Of a DNA stretch of 64,000 nt, positions 52,626 to 61,679 are shown piece by piece. The stretch covers positions 1-64,000 of the forward strand of contig NZ_JAQCNJ010000025.1 of assembly GCF_028275055.1 (NCBI RefSeq), given 5' to 3'. The first letter of the stretch is position 1. The number at the start of each line of letters is the position of its first letter. The translations under genes were made by a program, and so were the position numbers. The notes beneath the pieces are model-generated. The model was not told the DNA's origin. It searched no databases and was given only the letters and a program-made list of their open reading frames with translations. The DNA is from Haloplanus sp. GTDB lineage: Archaea; Halobacteriota; Halobacteria; Halobacteriales; Haloferacaceae.

Positions 52626-53305
52626 TACACCTCGTCGAAGCGGTCGGCGTACTCCGATGGCGGCTTACGGCCGGCGATGGTCGTGGCGAGGCTGCCATCC
52701 CGGAAACAACAGACGGCAGGGGCGGTGTCGACCGCGAACGTCCGGCGGAAATCGGGGACGGCTTCGCCGTCGACACCGGCCACGGCGACGCCGTCGGGAA
52801 GTTCCGACAACACGTCCTCAAGATCCGTTTTCAATGCCTTACACGGCGTACAGTCGTGTCGCCACACGGTAACAACGGCGTCGGAGGCGTCGTCAAGAAA
52901 AGCCTCCCACTCGTCGTCATCGAGTGCCGCAACCGCGTCGGGGACGGGTGATCCGACCGAGATCTGTGCGGCAAGCGCCGCCATGACACCCAGTCGCTCG
53001 TCGCCGACGTCGTCGAGACTGGACCGCAACGTGAGGTACGCGATCAGTTCCTCGCGCGTGACCTCGCCGTTGTCGAACCTCGCCGACGCGGTCGCCTCGT
53101 CGATGTCGAAGAGATCGGTGATCGTCTCAACGATCACAGCCTCGTCGGCATCGGCGTAGGTGTCGCGGTAGATGCGACGGGTCGATTCGAGAGTCTCCGT
53201 GGCGACGAGCGTTCCGTCGGGGAGTTCCTCGACGAGCCCCGCGTCGATCAGGTCGTCAAGCGCCGCCTCGGGGTCGAGATTCGAGTCCGGATCCGCGTCG
53301 GTCAT
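52622..53305 (-). CDS. Thioredoxin-fold protein ending the liv operon
   Basis: A 227-residue protein. Residues 1-140 are acidic, helical and of unknown family. Residues 140-227 are a thioredoxin domain with WRHDCTPCKALKTDL (active-site Cys152 and Cys155) and the cis-Pro region TAPAVCCFRDG. It overlaps livF by four bases (ATGA), so it is translationally linked to a branched-chain amino-acid-type transporter. Why a thiol oxidoreductase belongs there is not known. Confidence 0.88.
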   Translation of the reverse strand: MTDADPDSNLDPEAALDDLIDAGLVEELPDGTLVATETLESTRRIYRDTYADADEAVIVETITDLFDIDEATASARFDNGEVTREELIAYLTLRSSLDDVGDERLGVMAALAAQISVGSPVPDAVAALDDDEWEAFLDDASDAVVTVWRHDCTPCKALKTDLEDVLSELPDGVAVAGVDGEAVPDFRRTFAVDTAPAVCCFRDGSLATTIAGRKPPSEYADRFDEVY

Positions 53306-54045
53306 ACGCCGAGGTACTGTTCTCGGGTCTGTTCGTCCGCACGGAGCTCGTCGGCACTTCCCCGGAAGACGGTCGCGCCCTGATCGACGACGTACGCCCG
53401 GTCGGCGATGTTGATCGCGGCGGCGGCGTTTTGCTCAACCAGAAGTATCGTCACCCCCTGATCGTTGATGCGCTCGATTGCCGACTCAACGTCGTCGACG
53501 ATCTGTGGGGCGAGTCCCTCGTACGGTTCGTCCAGAAGGAGGAGATCGGTGCTCTGTTTGAGCGCACGGGCGATGGCGAGCATCTGTTGTTCGCCACCGG
53601 AGAGTGTGCCGGCGATCTGTGTCTTTCGTTCTCGGAGCCGCGGGAAGTCGTCGTACACCTGGTCGGTGGACATCGACTGACCGGTTGAGGTAAGCCGCCG
53701 CCGCCACGTGTTGGAGGCGTTGCGCGACACGTCGGCAATCTCGAGATTCTCCGCAACGGTGAGGTTGGCGAAGACCCGCCGTTCCTCGGGCACCAGCGAG
53801 ATGCCCTGCATGGCGACGTCGTCCGCGTGCATTCCGGTAATATCGTCGCCTTTGAACTGCACCGTTCCCTCCTCGACGGTAGGGGGTTTCGCTCCGGAGA
53901 TCGACCGGAGCGTCGTCGTCTTGCCGGCGCCGTTGCGACCGAGCAGAGCACAGATCTCGCCCTCTTCGACCGTCAGCGAGAGATCACGCAGGATGTGGCT
54001 CTCGCCGTAGTAGGCGTCGATCGAGTCGACCTCAAGCAGGCTCAC
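53302..54045 (-). CDS. livF: ABC transporter ATPase LivF-type
   Basis: A 247-residue ATPase of the HAAT (branched-chain amino acid) family. Walker A is LLGRNGAGKTTTL, the signature is LSGGEQQMLAIARAL, and Walker B is LLLLDEPYEGLAP. It overlaps livG upstream and the thioredoxin gene downstream by four bases each. Energises uptake with LivG. Confidence 0.95.
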   Translation of the reverse strand: MSLLEVDSIDAYYGESHILRDLSLTVEEGEICALLGRNGAGKTTTLRSISGAKPPTVEEGTVQFKGDDITGMHADDVAMQGISLVPEERRVFANLTVAENLEIADVSRNASNTWRRRLTSTGQSMSTDQVYDDFPRLRERKTQIAGTLSGGEQQMLAIARALKQSTDLLLLDEPYEGLAPQIVDDVESAIERINDQGVTILLVEQNAAAAINIADRAYVVDQGATVFRGSADELRADEQTREQYLGV

Positions 54046-54800
54046 AGGTCGACACCTCCGAGGTAAGCCTCCTGAACCTCGTCGTCGCCCCTGATCTCGT
54101 CGGGTGTCCCTTCGGCGATGATCTGTCCGCGGTTGAGAACGACGATCCGATCGGAGATCCGGAAAACGATCTCCATGTCGTGTTCGATAAGAACGAACGT
54201 CAACCCGAGTTCGCGCTTGACCTCCTCGATCAGGTCGACGGTCGACTCCGTCTCCTCCGGCGACATGCCCGCCGTGGGTTCGTCCATCAGGAGCAGGTCC
54301 GGTTCGGCCGCGAGCGCGATCCCGATTTCGAGCCGTCGTTTGTCGCCGTACGGCAGGTCGGCGGCCGTCCGGTCGGCCTGGCCGAGTAGTCCGACGGCGT
54401 CGAGGGTGTCGGTGGCTCGGTCGTGGACTCCGGTGAGGCTCTCGCGGTGTTGGAGAAACTTGAACCCGAACGAGCCGTTTTCGGCCGCAAGCGCGGCTAT
54501 CTCGGCGTTTTCCCGGACTGTGAGTTCGGAGAAGATCGACGCCGTCTGGAACGATTTGCTGATGCCCATCTGAACCACCTCGTGAGGGTCGCGGCCGACG
54601 ATCGACTCCCCTTTGAACTGGATATCACCCTCTGTCGGGTCGAGGCGGCGCGTGATGAGGTTGACGAGCGTCGACTTTCCGGCTCCGTTAGGGCCGATGA
54701 TCGAGACACGTTCGTTCTCCTCGACCGAGAGGTTCACGTCGTCGGTGGCGACGAGGCCGCCGAACTTCTTGACCAGTCCGTCGGTTTTGAGTAGCGTCAC
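54042..54800 (-). CDS. livG: ABC transporter ATPase LivG-type
   Basis: A 252-residue ATPase with Walker A IGPNGAGKSTLVNL, a LivG-type signature region (LPYGDKRRLEIGIALA) and Walker B LLLMDEPTAGMSPEE. It overlaps livM and livF by four bases each. Confidence 0.95.
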   Translation of the reverse strand: MTLLKTDGLVKKFGGLVATDDVNLSVEENERVSIIGPNGAGKSTLVNLITRRLDPTEGDIQFKGESIVGRDPHEVVQMGISKSFQTASIFSELTVRENAEIAALAAENGSFGFKFLQHRESLTGVHDRATDTLDAVGLLGQADRTAADLPYGDKRRLEIGIALAAEPDLLLMDEPTAGMSPEETESTVDLIEEVKRELGLTFVLIEHDMEIVFRISDRIVVLNRGQIIAEGTPDEIRGDDEVQEAYLGGVDL

Positions 54801-55888
54801 TGGTCGTCACCGCCGGTGATGTAGTCCCGAACGTCCTGGAAAAAGCCCCAAATCCCCCGCGGGAACGTCCAGATGGTGATAACGAACACCAGCCCGAGGA
54901 TCAGGTGCCAGAACGGCCCGACCGTATCGAAGCCGCTGACGATGTTCTCGACGTACAGGTAGAGTCCGGCACCGATGATGGGCCCGAACAACGACCCTGT
55001 CCCGCCGAGAACGGTCATGATGACCACCTCGCCGCTCTCGGTCCAGTACAACGACGAGAGCGGAACGTACGACCCGTGGATGGTGAACAGGCTGCCGGCG
55101 ATGCCGGCAAAGAGCCCGGAAAGAACGAACGACATCAGCTTGTACCGCCAGACGTTCAGGCCGACGAACTTGGCACGCTGTTCGTTCTCCCGGATCGCAC
55201 GGAACACCATGCCGTACGGCGACTGAAGGATTCGGTAGGCCAGCGCGATACAAAGGAGCGTCAGAACCGCGACAAAGGCGTACAGGGTGGTCCCGAGCAG
55301 TTCCCCGAGTATGGACGGAAGGTCCTCCTCCAGCGGGATCATGCCGAACAGTTCGGCGGTTTCGACACCGGTGAACCCGTTCTCGCCGTCGGTGATGAAC
55401 GCGAGCGGCGAGGAAGCCATGTAGAACAGCATCTGGGCGAACGCGAGAGTGAGGATGGCGAAGTAGATGCCGCCGCGGCGAAGCGAAAGAAATCCAAGAA
55501 CCCACGCCAGAAGCACGGCGACGAGTGTGCCGGCAACGACCATGAGCACCGGCGATCCGGTGACGTGTTGGCTGAAGACGCCGGCCCCGTACGCCGCGCT
55601 CCCCCAGAAGGCCGCGTGGCCAAAGGAAAGCAGTCCGGTGTAGCCGAGCAGCAGATCGAAGCCAAGCGCGAAGATACCCCAGATGAGGATGAGCGTCGTG
55701 AGACTCTGGTACCCCTGAAGCACGTCGCTCACGACGGGCATCCGCGCAAAGACGAACGGGAAGAGTGCGAGAACGATGGCCGTCGCGATGAGGGTCTTGA
55801 GTTCGTTACCATAGAGCGTAAAGACGCCGGGCACGTCGGCAGGTGTCTCCTCGCCCGTCTCGGCCGCTGTGGCGGGTTCGTCGCTCAC
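54797..55888 (-). CDS. livM: ABC transporter permease LivM-type
   Basis: A 363-residue inner-membrane permease with about nine hydrophobic segments. The family pattern includes WGIFALGFDLLLGYTGLLSFGHAAFWGSAAY and LGGTGSLFGPIIGAGL. It overlaps livH upstream by four bases and livG downstream by four. An N-terminal acidic tail precedes the first helix. Confidence 0.95.
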   Translation of the reverse strand: MSDEPATAAETGEETPADVPGVFTLYGNELKTLIATAIVLALFPFVFARMPVVSDVLQGYQSLTTLILIWGIFALGFDLLLGYTGLLSFGHAAFWGSAAYGAGVFSQHVTGSPVLMVVAGTLVAVLLAWVLGFLSLRRGGIYFAILTLAFAQMLFYMASSPLAFITDGENGFTGVETAELFGMIPLEEDLPSILGELLGTTLYAFVAVLTLLCIALAYRILQSPYGMVFRAIRENEQRAKFVGLNVWRYKLMSFVLSGLFAGIAGSLFTIHGSYVPLSSLYWTESGEVVIMTVLGGTGSLFGPIIGAGLYLYVENIVSGFDTVGPFWHLILGLVFVITIWTFPRGIWGFFQDVRDYITGGDDQ

Positions 55889-56826
55889 GGCGCCACCTCC
55901 TCTTCACCGAGAAGTCCCTGTGGCCGAAGGAGAAGCACGATGGCCGCGATGGCGTAGAGACCGACCTGTGCCCACGCCGAGTACGTCGACACGAGGATGG
56001 CCTGCGTGATGCCGAACAAGGTTCCGCCGAGAACGGCACCGGCGATGGACCCGACACCGCCGATGACGACCGTCAGGAAGGCGGGGACCAGGATTTCGTT
56101 ACCGATGGTCGGGTTGACGGGATTGAGTGGACCGCCGACCACCCCGGCGACACCCGCAAGTGCCGCTCCGATACCGAACACGAGAAGATACGGGCGGCTC
56201 AGGCGAATACCGAGCAGTTCGACCATCTCCGGGTCACGGGTCCCGGCACGAACCACGAGGCCGAAGTCGGTGTACTCAACGAGCAGGTAGACGATGAGAA
56301 CGAGAACGGCCGTGATGCCGATAACGTAGTACCGCCACTGCGAGATCGGGATGGCGGAGAGAAATGGCACCGACGGTGCGCCCTGTGCCCACGTCGGCTG
56401 GCTGAACGGGAGGCTACCAGATCCGAACATCGCCCGGAACAGCTCCTGAACGATGATTGCCAACCCGAACGTAACGAGGATCTGGTCGGTGTCCGGGCGG
56501 TTCTTGAACGGTTCGACGACCAGCCGCTCCATCGCCAAGCCGACAACGAACACGACCACCGGGACGAGAAACAGTGCGGGGATGTAGCCCAGACCGAGAC
56601 CCAGTTGGCCGTAGCCCCACTCCGCGAGAAGCCCGCTGGTGAGATTGACATCCAACGCGAGCAAGAGGCCGGCGTACGTGCCGATCAGATACAACGCCCC
56701 GTGGGCGAAGTTGACGAACTTCAGCGTACCGAGGATGATCGACAGTCCCACCGCGAGCAGGACGTAGATGGCTCCCTGCTGAAGTCCGTTCAGGAGGATC
56801 GTGATCACCTCGATGTGAAAGCTCAT
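55885..56826 (-). CDS. livH: ABC transporter permease LivH-type
   Basis: A 313-residue permease, first gene of the run livH-livM-livG-livF-thioredoxin. Motifs include LLNGLQQGAIYVLLAVGLSIILG, NFAHGALYLIGTYAGLLL and IGGVGSIAGAVLGGTLFG. It lies about 135 bases after livK, probably on the same transcript or an internal promoter. Confidence 0.95.
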   Translation of the reverse strand: MSFHIEVITILLNGLQQGAIYVLLAVGLSIILGTLKFVNFAHGALYLIGTYAGLLLALDVNLTSGLLAEWGYGQLGLGLGYIPALFLVPVVVFVVGLAMERLVVEPFKNRPDTDQILVTFGLAIIVQELFRAMFGSGSLPFSQPTWAQGAPSVPFLSAIPISQWRYYVIGITAVLVLIVYLLVEYTDFGLVVRAGTRDPEMVELLGIRLSRPYLLVFGIGAALAGVAGVVGGPLNPVNPTIGNEILVPAFLTVVIGGVGSIAGAVLGGTLFGITQAILVSTYSAWAQVGLYAIAAIVLLLRPQGLLGEEEVAP

Positions 56827-56961
56827 CGATGCACCTTGTTCGGTCTCCCCCGGTCAGCCGATCGACGGGGTGAGGTTACCGATATCATGTCTGTGTACAG
56901 ATTGATCATTGTCGACTATAATGTTGTGTTGTCGGAAAGCGGCCAGCGAAAGGGGTGGTGG

Positions 56962-58365
56962 CTACTCGTCTCCGTACTCGCCGAGGGAACACGCCGCGGC
57001 AGGACCGGCGTCGCACCCGTATCCGAGGTCGTCACGGCCGGTCAGATTGACGAGTTCGTAGTACTGTCCCGTCTGCTGTTCGGACTCCGGCAGCCCACGG
57101 ACGACCGGTACGTCGCGCTGGGCCTGATGATCGCAGGCGCGCATCGTCTCCGCCCCCATACCGATGTTGTCGTACTCGTACCCTTCGAGTTCGCGGATGA
57201 CCTCCGGCGGGTAGAACGTCCCGGCGCGCTCGACGGCGGCCGCGTACTGGAGCGTCTGGGCGTAAGCAAGCTGTGCCGGTCCCGAGGGGATGCGGTCGTA
57301 CTCGTCTTGGAACGCCTGGAGAAACTCTTGGGATGGCGTGTTGTCGATCTGAGAATCCCACGCGACGGTGCCGAACACGCCATCGATGGCGGCGCCCGCA
57401 GCCTCGGCCATCGGCCGGTTGTACAACGGGACGACGAGTTCCATGTCCTCGTCCAAGCCGGCGTCGACCGCCTGACTCACCGACGTTGCGCCGTCCAGTC
57501 CGTAGTGGTCCAGCAGAAGCACGTCGGCCCCGGAGTTGGACGCTTCGGAAAGGTACGACGAGTAGTCGCTGGTCCCGAGCGGCGTGGCGACGGAGTCGAT
57601 CTGTTCCCAGCCGGCCTCGGTCAGGAACTGGTTCATCGACTCTTCGACGGTCTGGCCCCAGCTGTAGTCGGCGTAGAGCTGGTAGAACTGCAGATCCTCG
57701 CCGTACTCGTCACGGAGGACCGGCGCGAGCGCCTGCCCGGTCATGTAGGCGTTGAACACCTCGCGGAACCCGTAGCGGACGCAGTTCTCCCCGGTCGTGT
57801 CGTTGGAGTGGGTCAGACACGCCATGAACATGGTCCGTTCGCGTTGACACAGCTCCTGGACGGCGATGGCGACCGCCGAGGAGGAGCCGCCGGTGACCAT
57901 GATGACCTCGTCACGCTGGATCATCCGCGACGCCGACTGGCGCGCGGCGTCCGCGTCGGTCGCGGTGTCGCCGCTCACCGAGTCGATCTGGTAGTCGAGT
58001 ACACCGTCACCTGAAAGATCGTCGAACTGGGAGTCGACCCACCCGCCGCCGTTGTTGAGATGGTCGACCGCGAGTTCGTACGCCCGGAGTTCGTCCTCCC
58101 CTTCGGAGGCGTATGGGCCGGATTGTGGGACGTTGAAGCCGAACACCGCCGTATCGCCTTCGATGGGGTAGTTGCCGAGTTCGGGAAAGTCCGACCCGCC
58201 ATCGCCGCCGCCACCGTCACCGTCGCCGCCGCCACCGCCACCGTCACCGTCGCCGCCGCCACCGCCACCGGAACAGCCTGCCAGTCCGGCCAGGCCAGCT
58301 ACACCAGCCGCGCCGGCCGCCTTGAGCACGTCACGCCGATCCGCACCACCACTATTGCTAGACAT
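56962..58365 (-). CDS. livK: Substrate-binding lipoprotein of the Liv-type transporter
   Basis: A 467-residue Tat-exported lipoprotein. RRDVLKAAGAAGVAG is the twin-arginine signal and LAGLAGC the lipobox. A long Gly/Asp linker (about 31-58) precedes the binding domain (AVFGFNVPQSGPYASEGEDE...). The ligand is unknown; amino acid, amide or short-chain compounds are typical for the family. The start is leaderless behind a TATA-like TATTATTAAT at 58386-58398. The HAD gene upstream on the same strand is 60 bases away. Confidence 0.94.
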   Translation of the reverse strand: MSSNSGGADRRDVLKAAGAAGVAGLAGLAGCSGGGGGGDGDGGGGGGDGDGGGGDGGSDFPELGNYPIEGDTAVFGFNVPQSGPYASEGEDELRAYELAVDHLNNGGGWVDSQFDDLSGDGVLDYQIDSVSGDTATDADAARQSASRMIQRDEVIMVTGGSSSAVAIAVQELCQRERTMFMACLTHSNDTTGENCVRYGFREVFNAYMTGQALAPVLRDEYGEDLQFYQLYADYSWGQTVEESMNQFLTEAGWEQIDSVATPLGTSDYSSYLSEASNSGADVLLLDHYGLDGATSVSQAVDAGLDEDMELVVPLYNRPMAEAAGAAIDGVFGTVAWDSQIDNTPSQEFLQAFQDEYDRIPSGPAQLAYAQTLQYAAAVERAGTFYPPEVIRELEGYEYDNIGMGAETMRACDHQAQRDVPVVRGLPESEQQTGQYYELVNLTGRDDLGYGCDAGPAAACSLGEYGDE

Positions 58366-58385
58366 ACAGTGTGTGGCGGCGACAA

Positions 58386-58398
58386 TATTAATAATAGT
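58386..58398 (-). promoter_or_regulatory. TATA box for livK and the liv operon
   Basis: The minus strand reads ACTATTATTAATA, about 25 bases before the livK ATG (58365), predicting a leaderless transcript. Confidence 0.6.
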
Positions 58399-58428
58399 TT
58401 CTGTTGGACATGATGCGATCGGTGAGCC

Positions 58429-59100
58429 TCACCGGAGACCGTCGGCAACGGCGGGAAGCGCCGACACCCGAGTGTCGGGGGTTGCACCGATGGTCTCCGG
58501 GGGGTCACGGTGGCGGTTGATCCACGTGGTCGCCATCCCCGCGTTCCCGGCCCCGGCCACGTCCCACGCGTTGGCGGAGACGAGTCGACACTCCTCGATG
58601 GGCCGGTCGAGCGTCTCCGCAGCGTGGGCGTACACCGCGGGGTCGGGTTTGAACGTCCGAACGCCGTCTGCGCTGACGACATCGTCGAGGTGGGCCCGGA
58701 GTCCGGCGTTCGAGGCGAGACGGGAGAGCATCTCGGGGTTGCCGTTCGAAAGCACGACAACCTCGTGGCCGGCGTCGGAGAGTCGGTCGAGCGTCGCGGC
58801 CGCCTCGGGGAACGGAGCGAGGTGGTCGTACGCCGAGCGGATCCGATCACGGACCGTGACCGCCGGGTCGAGGTCGTACGCCGCGAGCGCGTAGTCCAAG
58901 GCACGGGCTGTGAGCTCCCAGAACGGTTCGTACTCGTTCATCTGTGCGCTCTGATATGAGTACTGGAGCTGTTTTCGCCGCCACGTCTCGTCAACCGCCG
59001 CGACCAATCGGTCGGAAATGTCGAGTTCCGCGCCGAGACGGTCCCGAACGCTACTCGTGTCACACAGCGTCCCGTACATGTCGAAACAAAGCCCGGCCAT
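58429..59100 (-). CDS. HAD-superfamily haloacid dehalogenase, type II-like
   Basis: A 223-residue hydrolase with HAD motif I CFDMYGTLCD, motif II VVLSNGNPEML and the C-terminal VSANAWDVAGAGNAG typical of 2-haloacid dehalogenase-type proteins (which have Asp as nucleophile and use no Mg2+-dependent phosphatase loop). The motif III Lys is in TFKPDP. True substrate may be a haloacid or simply a phosphate ester. It lies 60 bases upstream of livK. Confidence 0.9.
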   Translation of the reverse strand: MAGLCFDMYGTLCDTSSVRDRLGAELDISDRLVAAVDETWRRKQLQYSYQSAQMNEYEPFWELTARALDYALAAYDLDPAVTVRDRIRSAYDHLAPFPEAAATLDRLSDAGHEVVVLSNGNPEMLSRLASNAGLRAHLDDVVSADGVRTFKPDPAVYAHAAETLDRPIEECRLVSANAWDVAGAGNAGMATTWINRHRDPPETIGATPDTRVSALPAVADGLR

Positions 59101-59183
59101 ACGGACACAACAACGACCGGCCTTTTATTCATTCCCCGTCGAACGGCGACCATTTAAGACTCGGGGTCGCCCACGTGCATCGT

Positions 59184-59939
59184 ATGGACATCCGCGAGGC
59201 CACGACGGCGGATATCGAGGGGATCAGGACGGTTGCCCACCACTCCCTCGCAGCGTCGTACGGGCACGTGTTGGAAGACGACATCATCGGACAGGCCGTC
59301 GAGCGGTGGTACGACGAGGAAACCCTCGCCGACGACCTCAACGACGCCGACACCGAGTTCCTGGTCGCAGCCGGCGACGACCGCCTCGTCGGCTTCGCGC
59401 AGTGTTACGTGGTCGACCGCCGGGACGTCGTCGGCGAAATCGACTGGCTCCACGTCGAACCCGACAGTCGAGGGAGCGGTCTGGGGGACCGATTGCTCTC
59501 GGCGCTCGAACGACGACTCCTCGAACACGGTGTCGGCCGGATCGAGGGGCGTGTGCTTGCGGACAACGAGGCCGGCACCGACTTCTACGAGAACGAGGAC
59601 TTCGAGGCTGTCGGCGAGCGGACGGTTGAGGTCGGCGGCGAACCGTTCGTCGAACGGCTCTACTCCAAGTTCCCCGACACCGGCGGCCGACAGGTGCTCA
59701 CCGAGGCCGCGACTCTCCCCGACGGCCGGCAGGTGTACGCCGCCCTCGATGAGAGCCTCCGTGGCTCCGATGGCCCGTTCTACACGGTGTATCTCGACCG
59801 TGACCGCGACGAGCGCTACGGCTACCTCTGTGGGAACTGTGACAGTTTCGCCGTCTCGATGGACACGATGGGGCGGGTCGTCTGCAACGACTGTGAGAGC
59901 AGACGCAAGCCGACCCGGTGGGACGCCAGCTACCTGTAA
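59184..59939 (+). CDS. GNAT acetyltransferase with C-terminal zinc ribbon
   Basis: A 251-residue protein starting at ATG 59184 (MDIREATTADIEG), about 30 bases after a CATTTAAGAC box. Residues 1-160 are a GNAT domain with LHVEPDSRGSGLGDRLLSAL and FYENEDFEAVG. Residues 175-251 form an extra domain ending in a putative zinc ribbon CGNC...CNDC (LCGNCDSFAVSMDTMGRVVCNDC). The ribbon suggests nucleic-acid or protein binding; the acceptor is unknown. Confidence 0.88.
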   Translation: MDIREATTADIEGIRTVAHHSLAASYGHVLEDDIIGQAVERWYDEETLADDLNDADTEFLVAAGDDRLVGFAQCYVVDRRDVVGEIDWLHVEPDSRGSGLGDRLLSALERRLLEHGVGRIEGRVLADNEAGTDFYENEDFEAVGERTVEVGGEPFVERLYSKFPDTGGRQVLTEAATLPDGRQVYAALDESLRGSDGPFYTVYLDRDRDERYGYLCGNCDSFAVSMDTMGRVVCNDCESRRKPTRWDASYL

Positions 59940-59964
59940 CGGTATTAGTCGGTTATAACACAAA

Positions 59965-59974
59965 GTATTATAGC
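59965..59974 (+). promoter_or_regulatory. TATA box for the symporter transcript
   Basis: GTATTATAGC centred near 59970 places the predicted transcription start at 59996, exactly on the ATG of the small upstream ORF. Confidence 0.6.
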
Positions 59975-59995
59975 GTCGGCAACACACCAGCGGCC

Positions 59996-60046
59996 ATGCA
60001 CACGCCCGGAACGGTCGCTCGGTTCGGTGGTGGGGCGACGTGGTGA
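59996..60046 (+). CDS. Leaderless 16-residue ORF coupled to the symporter
   Basis: ATG 59996 encodes MHTPGTVARFGGGATW and stops at TGA 60044-60046, which overlaps the GTG start of the symporter in the tetranucleotide GTGA. With the TATA box placing the 5' end at its ATG it would be read first by ribosomes on a leaderless mRNA and could deliver them to the GTG. Confidence 0.5.
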   Translation: MHTPGTVARFGGGATW

Positions 60047-61539
60047 GAACGATTGTGTTGTTCGGACTGCTGACCGTCGTGTTGGTCGCCTTCACCGCGT
60101 TCGGCGCGTGGTTCGCCCGCGGACGAATCGAGACGGTTGAGGACTACATCACCGCCCGGAACTCCACCGACGGCGGAGCGTTGACCGCCACCCTCGTCGC
60201 GTCCAGTATGGGGGCGTGGATCCTCTTCAGTCCCGCCGAGGCGGGCGCGGCGTTCGGCGGTGTGACCGCCGTCGCCGGCTACGCCGCCGGGTCGGCACTC
60301 GCACTGGCCGCCTTCGCGGCGCTTGGCCCCCGAATCCGGGGGCTGATCCCCGACGGGCATAGCCTCACGGAGTACGCATACGCCCGCTACGGAACGGCGA
60401 TGTACGGCTACGTTCTGGCGGTAAGCATCGCCTACATGTTCGTTTTTCTCGCCGCCGAGTTTACCGGCATCGCGGGCGCGCTCTCCTTGCTCGCGGGCGT
60501 TCCCGGGTGGCAGACAGCGACGGTCGTCGGCGTCACCGTTCTCGCGTACACCGGCTACGGCGGGCTCCGTGCGAGCATGGTCACCGACACCGTTCAGACG
60601 GTGCTTATCCTGCCGCTGTTGATCGTGAGCGTCGTCGTTACACTCCTGTCGTTGGGTGGCACCGACGCCGCTCACGCCGCCATCGTCGACGCCTCGCCGG
60701 AGCTGCTCGCGGTGGGGACACCGGCCGGCGTCGAGTTCGGCGTTTACGTCGTTGTCGCCGTCGTCGGTGCGGAGATGCTGAATCAGGCGTGGTGGCAGCG
60801 CGTGTACGCCGCCCGCGACGGGCGGACGCTCCGGCGGTCCTTTCTCGTTGCCGCCGTCGCCGTCGTCCCCATGGTTCTTCTCGCCGGCGTGTTCGGCCCC
60901 GTCGCCGTCGGTCTCGGCCTCGTCGAGGGGCCGGGCGATGCCAGCGTCGCCTTTTTTCTCGTCGTGAACGAGGTGTTGCCCGACACCGCGGTGGCCGTCG
61001 TTGCCGTTCTCGCGACCCTGCTCGTCATTTCCAGTGCCGACACGCTCTTCAACGCCATCGCGAGCATCGTCACCGTCGACCTCCCTCGGGTGTTCGACGT
61101 CTCCGACGCCGGCTTGACCGCGGCCGCCCGCGGGGTGACCGTTGTCGTCGCCGCCGCAGCCACCGTCATCGGCGCGCAAGGCTACTCGGTGCTCACGCTT
61201 TTTCTCCTCGCCGACCTCCTTGCGGCGGCGACGTTCATTCCGCTTCTCCACGGGCTCTACTCCTCGCGGGCGTGGTCGGGCGGGGCGCTTCTGGCCAGCG
61301 GGGCCGGACTCGTTGTGGGCATAGCCTTCTTTCCACCGGCACGGGGCGTGCTCCCGCTCTCGGCGCTCCCCGCGGCCGCTTATTTCAACGCCTTTCTCGG
61401 GGCCGCGGCCGTCTCGACGGGGCTGGCCGTTCTGACGGCACGGCTCGTCGACCGGCCGTACGACCTCAACCGGTTGAGCCGCGACATCCGTCGGCTCGAC
61501 GACACCGACGTGTCGGCCGACGGAGGGTCGGACCGATGA
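60043..61539 (+). CDS. Sodium:solute symporter (SSS family)
   Basis: A roughly 498-residue transporter with about thirteen hydrophobic segments. Family features are the N-terminal EDYITARNSTDGGALTATLVASSM, GYAAGSALALAAFAALGPRIRG, and VLATLLVISSADTLFNAIASI, the usual sodium-site region. The start is GTG 60043, overlapping the stop of the 16-residue leader ORF; GTG 60040 is equally open. A tiny membrane protein overlaps its stop, and acetyl-CoA synthetase is convergent, suggesting short-chain carboxylate uptake by inference. Confidence 0.93.
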   Translation: MRTIVLFGLLTVVLVAFTAFGAWFARGRIETVEDYITARNSTDGGALTATLVASSMGAWILFSPAEAGAAFGGVTAVAGYAAGSALALAAFAALGPRIRGLIPDGHSLTEYAYARYGTAMYGYVLAVSIAYMFVFLAAEFTGIAGALSLLAGVPGWQTATVVGVTVLAYTGYGGLRASMVTDTVQTVLILPLLIVSVVVTLLSLGGTDAAHAAIVDASPELLAVGTPAGVEFGVYVVVAVVGAEMLNQAWWQRVYAARDGRTLRRSFLVAAVAVVPMVLLAGVFGPVAVGLGLVEGPGDASVAFFLVVNEVLPDTAVAVVAVLATLLVISSADTLFNAIASIVTVDLPRVFDVSDAGLTAAARGVTVVVAAAATVIGAQGYSVLTLFLLADLLAAATFIPLLHGLYSSRAWSGGALLASGAGLVVGIAFFPPARGVLPLSALPAAAYFNAFLGAAAVSTGLAVLTARLVDRPYDLNRLSRDIRRLDDTDVSADGGSDR

Positions 61540-61667
61540 CGGCGGCTTTGTCCCCACTCGGCTTTGCCACCTTGGTCTGGGGAGCGGTCGCGCTGGTGGG
61601 TGTCGTCTTTCTGTACGAACTGGTGGCCGTGTGGCGCGAACGGAAACCGGAAGCCGAAACCGGGTAG
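61536..61667 (+). CDS. 43-residue membrane partner of the symporter
   Basis: Starts at ATG 61536 overlapping the symporter stop (ATGA). It reads MTAALSPLGFATLVWGAVAL then VGVVFLYELVAVW and a charged tail, a single membrane helix. Small partners of SSS-family transporters usually precede them; this one follows. Function inferred from coupling. Confidence 0.7.
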   Translation: MTAALSPLGFATLVWGAVALVGVVFLYELVAVWRERKPEAETG

Positions 61668-61679
61668 CGCGGCCGTGCC

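Noticed and set aside
55843..58014. A 723-codon plus-strand open frame across livH and livK
   Set aside because: It crosses two real minus-strand genes and an intergenic gap, with no domain; a GC-driven artefact.
58180..58280. Repeated GGC/GAC tract as a tandem repeat element
   Set aside because: It encodes the Gly/Asp linker after the LivK lipobox, a normal low-complexity spacer in haloarchaeal lipoproteins.
59968..61557. A 529-codon minus-strand open frame opposite the symporter
   Set aside because: Charged, low-complexity antisense product; the plus-strand symporter is convincing.
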